A stretch of 11,603 nucleotides of DNA, taken from UBA7803 sp049454295 (GTDB taxonomy: Bacteria > Pseudomonadota > Gammaproteobacteria > Pseudomonadales > Azotimanducaceae). Made by a program: the position numbers and the translations under genes. Positions 7,393 through 11,603 of the stretch are shown piece by piece. The DNA is taken from the NCBI GenBank assembly GCA_049454295.1, contig JBMTYG010000103.1, forward strand, positions 1 through 11,603. The letters are read 5' to 3'. Position 1 is the stretch's first letter; each line of letters begins with the position of its first letter. Under the pieces are notes generated by a model. That model had not been told where the DNA came from. It made no database searches and saw nothing but the letters and a program-made list of their open reading frames with translations.

Positions 7393-7886
7393 CCCAGGCC
7401 AAGGAGCGCGCGCACCCGCGTCGCTCGTTCGCCGTGGCGAGACTCCTCGCTGCCGTTCTGGCGCAGAAGTTCTGCAATCACAGGGTCCGGTTCCCGCGCC
7501 GCCCACTGTTGATAGGAAAGATCGCCATCGGCTTCCCCGGATTCCAGCGCGCTCAGAATTGCGCTATCACAATCTAGCGCCAAGGGAAGTGCGGCAAAGA
7601 AGGGGTTTTCTGCGTCTGCAGGGAGCGACCATTCGACGCCAGACTTTTGCCGAATCGCCTTCAGCACGCGATGCGCGTGCCCCCTTTCTTCCTGTCCGTT
7701 ACGGGTCAGCATGGCTTTCGCCTCCGCATTCGAGACATTGGCGGCCAAGCGAAAATAGAACGCCTCTCCGTAGCATTCGATCATCGCAAGCACCTTCAGA
7801 TCATCCACAGACAGCTGCTCACGACCCTTTAGATAGTCAAACGCAGCAAACGCTTCGGCGGGATATCCTTGGGGCAATAACGACAC
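7389..7886 (-). CDS. Small ferritin-like di-iron protein
   Basis: This 165-residue, mostly helical protein carries two E-x-x-H motifs at the spacing expected of a ferritin-like four-helix bundle: E67-R-G-H70 and E148-S-R-H151. E37 or E41 in helix A (MIECYGEAFYF) and E115 or E118 in helix C (LSALESGEADG) could complete a di-iron site. There is no rubredoxin domain and no signal peptide. Relatives of this fold include rubrerythrins, ferritins and di-iron oxygenases or oxidases; I cannot say which activity it has. The start is GTG at 7884-7886, with a full AGGAGG at 7895-7900, eight bases away. This is the best ribosome site in the window and suggests strong translation. Its stop overlaps the VOC gene start by 4 bp. 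The two proteins may therefore work together, for example a di-iron oxidation followed by a VOC rearrangement; this is inference. Confidence 0.75.
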   Translation of the reverse strand: MSLLPQGYPAEAFAAFDYLKGREQLSVDDLKVLAMIECYGEAFYFRLAANVSNAEAKAMLTRNGQEERGHAHRVLKAIRQKSGVEWSLPADAENPFFAALPLALDCDSAILSALESGEADGDLSYQQWAAREPDPVIAELLRQNGSEESRHGERATRVRALLGLG

Positions 7887-7978
7887 GGTGAGGTCCTCCT
7901 GTTGAAACCAGCGAATTAGGCCGGGTGAAATGCGTTACTACATATCTAAAATGCGCCGAGTATATGTACTTACCGAAA
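7887..7978 (-). promoter_or_regulatory. AT-rich gap with inverted repeat, possible internal promoter/operator
   Basis: At 92 bp this is the longest clear gap in the - strand cluster, and it is distinctly AT-rich. TACATAT (7939-7945) and ATATGTA (7962-7968) form a perfect 7-bp inverted repeat with a 16-bp spacer, and one base further out on each side also pairs (A7937/T7970). On the - strand, TATACT and TATGTAGT could serve as -10 boxes, but I see no convincing -35. It may start a separate transcript for the ferritin-like gene and those after it. Confidence 0.4.
7895..7900 (-). promoter_or_regulatory. Strong ribosome binding site of the ferritin-like gene
   Basis: AGGAGG on the - strand is a perfect Shine-Dalgarno core, eight bases before the GTG start. 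It supports the GTG over later start codons. It contrasts with the weak or absent sites of the efflux adaptor and regulator genes. Confidence 0.75.
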
Positions 7979-8581
7979 TCAGGGTGCCGATTCAGGGAAG
8001 GGATCATCGGCTCCTTCCGGTAGCGGGACGCAGAACGCGTTCAACGTGAGAGAAATCTGACAGTAATACCCAATCACGGTCACCAGCTCGACGCGCTCCT
8101 GCTCCGAGAACTGCTGCCTCGCCAGATCGTACTCCGTGTCTGTCCAAGCATGACGCATCAGTAAGGCCGTTGTGAGTTCGTGGGCAGCGCGCTCGCGCGC
8201 ACCTGCAAAAGCCGGCGTCGCACCCGTTCGCAATGCCTCAATGACTCCGTCATCCACTCCGGCCGCACGTGCCAGGGCGGCATGAGCAAAAAACTCAAAC
8301 CGAGCGCGGTAGTACGCACCCACGGTGAGAATAGCTATTTCTTTGACTTGTTCCGGCAGGCTCGTGGTAAACCGCACCGCGACCCCAAAGCGCTGAGCCG
8401 CATCACCCAACTCAGGCGCACGAAGCCAAACGCCGAAAGGACCCGCCATACCAATCCGACCGTGCTTCTGGGCGCGTGGCCCCTGCTCCACAGCGGCCAC
8501 GAGGCTCCGCTGCGCGTCGGACAATTGATTCGGTTCGATCGGGTCGAGCCTGGGAGAGCCCGCCCTGTAGGACTCAGTCAT
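7979..8581 (-). CDS. Carboxymuconolactone-decarboxylase/AhpD-fold protein lacking the redox CxxC
   Basis: This is a 200-residue helical protein. The region PEQVKEIAILTVGAYYRARFEFFAHAALARAAGVDDGVIEALRTG (about 76-120) is the core of the CMD family: E81 in the first helix, then E96-F-F-A-H100 and the AGVDD turn. In AhpD peroxidase-reductases the corresponding helix carries CxxC. Here the position reads EFFAHAALA, so thiol chemistry of that kind is not expected. Proteins of this non-thiol subgroup often sit in degradation clusters for aromatic or steroid-like compounds, but their reactions are mostly undefined. A decarboxylase or lactone-cleaving role is possible. The ATG at 8579-8581 has GGAG about five bases before it. 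It lies 42 bp after the MDR reductase gene and is followed by a 92-bp gap. Confidence 0.8.
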   Translation of the reverse strand: MTESYRAGSPRLDPIEPNQLSDAQRSLVAAVEQGPRAQKHGRIGMAGPFGVWLRAPELGDAAQRFGVAVRFTTSLPEQVKEIAILTVGAYYRARFEFFAHAALARAAGVDDGVIEALRTGATPAFAGARERAAHELTTALLMRHAWTDTEYDLARQQFSEQERVELVTVIGYYCQISLTLNAFCVPLPEGADDPFPESAP

Positions 8582-8623
8582 GACAGCTCCAGCACAGCGC
8601 GCTCAGGGTCCGCGCCCATCCCA

Positions 8624-9649
8624 TTAACGCGCAGCCGGCAGCCTGAGGAGCATCTTCCCGAAGTTTGCTCCGCGGTAGAAATCTCGGAAGCCGGCTCCAA
8701 AATCGCCGATGTCGCCATCGATAACGTGTTCCGGCAGCTTGAGACGACCTTCCTTGACCCAGCGCGCCATGTGCCGACGAGCCTCGGCATAGCGTTGCTC
8801 ATAATCAAACACAACGAAACCCTGCAGAGACGCACGCATAGTGCCGAGCCAGATGTACTGCCCGGGACCCGCAATCGCCTCTGCGCCGTACTGCGACGTG
8901 GACCCGCACAACAGCACTTTGGCATGCATGGCGATCCAGCGGAGGCTTTCATCAAGGACTCGGCCACCCACATTGTCGAACACATAGTTGATCCGATCTG
9001 GGGCTGCGTCCACCAGCTGGGCATACAGGTCGCCATTGCGATAGTTGATCGCACGATCGAAGCCCAAGTCCTCCTCGAGCCAACGACATTTCTCGTCACT
9101 ACCGCAGATACCGATGACCCGAGCCCCCGCGAGCTTTGCGAACTGCCCGGCCATCGAGCCAACCGCACCTGCCGCACCATTCACCACCACCGTGTCACAA
9201 GGCTGCGGACGGCACTCAGCAAACGTCGCAAAATAGGCGGTGAGTCCCGATACACCGAAGGGACCCAGCCAAGACGAGGCCGGCGCAAGATCCGTGTCAC
9301 ATTTTTCAAGTTCGTCACCTTTGGCGATGGCATGACTCTGCACACCCGTATGCGCGACCACGTAGTCGCCAGCCGCAAACCCTGGATGACGCGAAGTGAC
9401 CGCGCGCCCAACAACGGTATTACGCACCAGATCGCCTGGCCCTAACCGAAACAGGAAATCGCTGCTGTTGCGCATGATCAGCCGCAGAGCAGCATCCATC
9501 GTGAGATAGTGCGTCTCAATCAGGACCTCGCCTTCGCCCGGGCTTGGTATGTCCGTTTCCTGCACTTCAAAGTGCTCCGGACCGACCTCGCCTGTCGGTG
9601 TCTCACGCACCAGAAGCTGCTGATTACGGTCGTTACGTCCTGCTGCCAT
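8624..9649 (-). CDS. Zinc-independent MDR-family NADP-dependent reductase (PTGR/leukotriene B4 12-hydroxydehydrogenase/CurA type)
   Basis: This 341-residue protein has a GroES-like N-terminal domain (about 10-120) and a Rossmann cofactor domain (about 130-300). The latter carries VVVNGAAGAVGS (about 154-165) and the subgroup pattern GSDEKCRWLEEDLGFDRAINY (about 183-203), then DNVGG (225-229). Family members reduce the double bond of alpha,beta-unsaturated ketones or aldehydes with NADPH and need no zinc; the Cys/His zinc ligands of alcohol dehydrogenases are absent. The ATG at 9647-9649 is preferred: GGGGGA precedes it by six bases and homologues begin about ten residues before the first strand. 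An alternative ATG at 9740-9742 would overlap the previous stop as ATGA and add 31 residues (MIPRGSQLDG...) with no family match. It follows the DHRS1-like gene in the same transcript. Confidence 0.88.
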   Translation of the reverse strand: MAAGRNDRNQQLLVRETPTGEVGPEHFEVQETDIPSPGEGEVLIETHYLTMDAALRLIMRNSSDFLFRLGPGDLVRNTVVGRAVTSRHPGFAAGDYVVAHTGVQSHAIAKGDELEKCDTDLAPASSWLGPFGVSGLTAYFATFAECRPQPCDTVVVNGAAGAVGSMAGQFAKLAGARVIGICGSDEKCRWLEEDLGFDRAINYRNGDLYAQLVDAAPDRINYVFDNVGGRVLDESLRWIAMHAKVLLCGSTSQYGAEAIAGPGQYIWLGTMRASLQGFVVFDYEQRYAEARRHMARWVKEGRLKLPEHVIDGDIGDFGAGFRDFYRGANFGKMLLRLPAAR

Positions 9650-9738
9650 GATCATTCCCCCGCCAATACCTAGCGCAACCTTTATACCTGCACGCGTGAA
9701 GGCTGTCATTCTTCCGTCAAGCTGGGACCCCCTTGGGA

Positions 9739-10533
9739 TCATTCCCGGTCAGGGTCTTTAACACCATAGGCTTGTGCCACCTCGGAGACCGTGAGAATAC
9801 TGCCGCTGCGCGCCATGAGATCCGGGGCTCGGGCCAGCGCGGCAATACAGCGTCCCGACAGCATCACTGACTGCGCCGTCGCGGGATCAAGTTGCATCAT
9901 GCCGCGCGCCACTTGCTCGAGAACAAATTCGGTTTTGACCTTCGAAGGCGAGAGCGAGACCGCGGCGACGCCGTAGGGGCGCAACTCGTGCGCCATATCT
10001 CGCGCCATACGGTCGACGCCAGCCTTACCGACGCCGTAGGACGCGCTGAACACATACTCGCGACCACCGCGCGAGGAGATATTGACGATCAGACCACGGC
10101 CCGCGGCCACCATCAGCGGCGCCGCGTACACAGATGTCACATAGTAGCCTCTTAATCCGACACCACACTGGGTGTCCCACAGCGCGACGGAATGCTCCCA
10201 AAAGCCACCGCTGAACACAGGTGGATCGGGGATCTGATAGGCATTGTTTACCAGAACGTCGAGGCGACCCGATTCGTCACGGACGCGTTGGAAGAGCGCT
10301 TCGACTTGCTGGTCATCCGTATGATCAACGCGGCAAGGAATACCGCGACCACCCTGGGCGTCGACAAGCCTTGCCGTCGCCTCAATGGTCAGATCGCCAG
10401 CGCTGGACTGTTCACTGGTTCGTCCGGTGACATAGACCGTCATACCGGCTTCGCCAAGCCCAGCCGCTATCCCCTTGCCGATGCCCTTGCTGGCACCCGT
10501 CACCACGGCCACGTGGCCGCGCAGATCGATCAT
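9739..10533 (-). CDS. DHRS1-like short-chain dehydrogenase/reductase
   Basis: The protein has 264 residues, with the T12-G-A-S-K-G-I-G19 cofactor motif and R38 (VTGR), indicating NADP(H). NNAY (96-99) replaces the usual NNAG. The catalytic residues are S153/S154, Y166 and K170 (YGVGK). Several stretches follow the animal DHRS1 family closely: FWEHSVALWDTQCGVGLRGY (about 111-130), the SVYAAPLMVAAGRGLIVNISS region (about 134-154), MAHELRPYGVAAVSL (about 180-194), LSGRCIAALA (225-234) and AQAYGVKD near the end. Human DHRS1 is reported to reduce steroid and xenobiotic ketones. Oddity: the family's Pro-Gly (WPG) after the active site reads SPS here (195-197). The start overlaps the ACR3 stop as ATGA (10530-10533), with AGAGGT upstream, so the two are probably translated together. 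The natural substrate is not predictable. Confidence 0.9.
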   Translation of the reverse strand: MIDLRGHVAVVTGASKGIGKGIAAGLGEAGMTVYVTGRTSEQSSAGDLTIEATARLVDAQGGRGIPCRVDHTDDQQVEALFQRVRDESGRLDVLVNNAYQIPDPPVFSGGFWEHSVALWDTQCGVGLRGYYVTSVYAAPLMVAAGRGLIVNISSRGGREYVFSASYGVGKAGVDRMARDMAHELRPYGVAAVSLSPSKVKTEFVLEQVARGMMQLDPATAQSVMLSGRCIAALARAPDLMARSGSILTVSEVAQAYGVKDPDRE

Positions 10534-11603
10534 ATTCCGTTACCTCTTGCGGATGAGCTTCTGCCAAACCAGCGCCCCCGCAGCCAGAAAGCCACGTTGA
10601 CCAGCATGATCAGCACAGGAACCTCGACCAGCGGTCCGATCACCGCCGCGAAAGCGACCGGCGACGCTAGACCAAATGCGGCAATGGCAACCGCAATCGC
10701 CAACTCGAAGTTGTTACCGGCAGCTGTGAACGCAACTGCCGTCGTGCGCGGATAATCGGCGCCGAGAAGGCGCCCCATGAGAAAACTAACACCGAACATA
10801 ATCACAAAGTAAAGCGTGAGCGGGATCGCCACACGCAGCGCATCGCGCGGAAGGGAGAGAATGTCGTTGCCTTTCAGACTGAACATCGCAACGATCGTGA
10901 AGAGCAGAGCCACGAGAGTGAGCGGCGCAACGCGCGGCAGGAAATGCTGCTCGTACCAGCCAGATCCACGTCGAGCAATTAGCAAGCGGCGTGTGAGATA
11001 CCCCGCAAGGAACGGGATACCCAGGTAGACCAGAACCGCCTCTGCGATGGTCCACAGGCTGATCTCGATGAGGCTACCCTCAAACCCAAGGACGGCGGGC
11101 AAGTAGGCGAGGAAGAACCAGGCGTAGGCGCTAAAAAAAAGAATCTGGAATACCGAGTTGAACGCAACAAGAGCAGCCACGTATTGATTGTCGCCCTCGG
11201 CAAGCTGATTCCAGACCACGACCATGGCAATGCACCGCGCCAGGCCGATCAAGATGACTCCCGTCATGTAAGCCGGATGATCGCCCAGAAACAGCGCCGC
11301 CAGCACGAACATCAGCACGGGCCCGATCAGCCAATTCTGGACAAGTGATAACAGCAGGAGGCGACGATCGGCAAAGACCTGTGGCAGTGACTCATAGCGC
11401 ACACGCGCGAGCGGGGGATACATCATCAGAATGAGGCCGATGGCAATCGGGATGTTGGTCGTTCCGACCGAGAGTCGCTCAATGGCGCCGGGAAGCCCCT
11501 CGAAAACACGGCCAAGCAGCACACCGAGAGCCATCGCGACAAAGATCCAGAGCGTCAGAAACCGGTCGAGAAATCCCAGTCGACCGCGCGCCAGTTCCGA
11601 TGG
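10530..11603 (-). CDS. acr3: ACR3-family arsenite efflux permease (5' end outside window)
   Basis: In-window length is 357 residues; the frame runs off the edge with no start codon in the last 23 codons. Those codons read LGFLDRFLTLWIFVAMALGV, the conserved first TM segment of ACR3, so probably only a few residues are missing. About ten TM helices are visible. The TM4 signature GLARCIAMVVVWN holds the Cys needed for As(III) transport. GNNFELAIAVAI holds the essential Glu. These two lie 176 residues apart, the same distance as Cys129 and Glu305 that I recall for the Alkaliphilus metalliredigens Acr3. Expected role: proton-coupled export of As(III), possibly Sb(III), across the inner membrane. 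The stop overlaps the next gene's ATG. No arsR, arsC, arsH or arsM is in the window; they may lie beyond the edge. Transport of another substrate cannot be excluded. Confidence 0.92.
   Translation of the reverse strand, partial: PSELARGRLGFLDRFLTLWIFVAMALGVLLGRVFEGLPGAIERLSVGTTNIPIAIGLILMMYPPLARVRYESLPQVFADRRLLLLSLVQNWLIGPVLMFVLAALFLGDHPAYMTGVILIGLARCIAMVVVWNQLAEGDNQYVAALVAFNSVFQILFFSAYAWFFLAYLPAVLGFEGSLIEISLWTIAEAVLVYLGIPFLAGYLTRRLLIARRGSGWYEQHFLPRVAPLTLVALLFTIVAMFSLKGNDILSLPRDALRVAIPLTLYFVIMFGVSFLMGRLLGADYPRTTAVAFTAAGNNFELAIAVAIAAFGLASPVAFAAVIGPLVEVPVLIMLVNVAFWLRGRWFGRSSSARGNGI

Noticed and set aside
7393..7506. N-terminal extension of the VOC protein from the ATG at 7506
   Set aside because: The extra residues overlap the ferritin-like gene out of frame, are rich in Arg, Gly and Pro, and show no VOC sequence. 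The TTGA overlap start fits better.
8180..9445. A 421-codon open frame on the + strand
   Set aside because: It is antisense to the CMD and MDR genes, both with clear family motifs. Its translation is rich in Arg, His and Thr with no recognisable domain, as expected for a shadow frame in GC-rich DNA.

Overview
The window is gene-dense, GC-rich (by eye about 60%) DNA with almost no non-coding space. The content fits a Gram-negative proteobacterium. It has an RND efflux permease paired with a lipoprotein adaptor, several NADP-type reductases, an ACR3 arsenite permease, and the end of a protein with a PEP-CTERM-like tail, a surface-sorting signal found in exopolysaccharide-making Gram-negatives. 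A gammaproteobacterium is my best guess, but the sequence alone does not settle it. No RNA gene, insertion sequence, CRISPR array or integrase was seen.

Region A (1-378, + strand) is the 3' end of a secreted protein gene. It overlaps, tail to tail, the end of the efflux operon.

Region B (347-5110) is an efflux module. A membrane-fusion lipoprotein gene and an RND permease gene run on the - strand and overlap by 4 bp. A TetR-family repressor gene with a WHG-type C-terminal domain runs divergently on the + strand. The 61-bp gap between them holds a 22-bp near-palindrome and overlapping promoter elements, so the repressor probably controls both itself and the pump. No outer-membrane channel gene is present.

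Region C (5111-11603, all - strand) is a tightly packed run of eight genes. In transcription order they are: an ACR3 arsenite permease (5' end outside the window), a DHRS1-like SDR, a PTGR/CurA-like MDR reductase, a CMD/AhpD-fold protein without the redox CxxC, a small ferritin-like di-iron protein, a VOC-fold metalloprotein, a classical SDR, and a retinol-dehydrogenase-like SDR. Two junctions are stop/start overlaps (ATGA and TTGA); the others are 34-92 bp, or up to 89 bp where a start is uncertain. Four NAD(P)H oxidoreductases with a di-iron protein and a VOC protein, behind an arsenic permease, look like a small-molecule conversion or detoxification pathway. The substrate cannot be read from the sequence. 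No classic ars genes (arsR, arsC, arsH, arsM) lie in the window.

The strongest candidate for an undescribed system is region C, in particular the coupled di-iron/VOC pair and its link to ACR3. The best-supported regulatory element is the TetR operator/promoter at 4438-4498.
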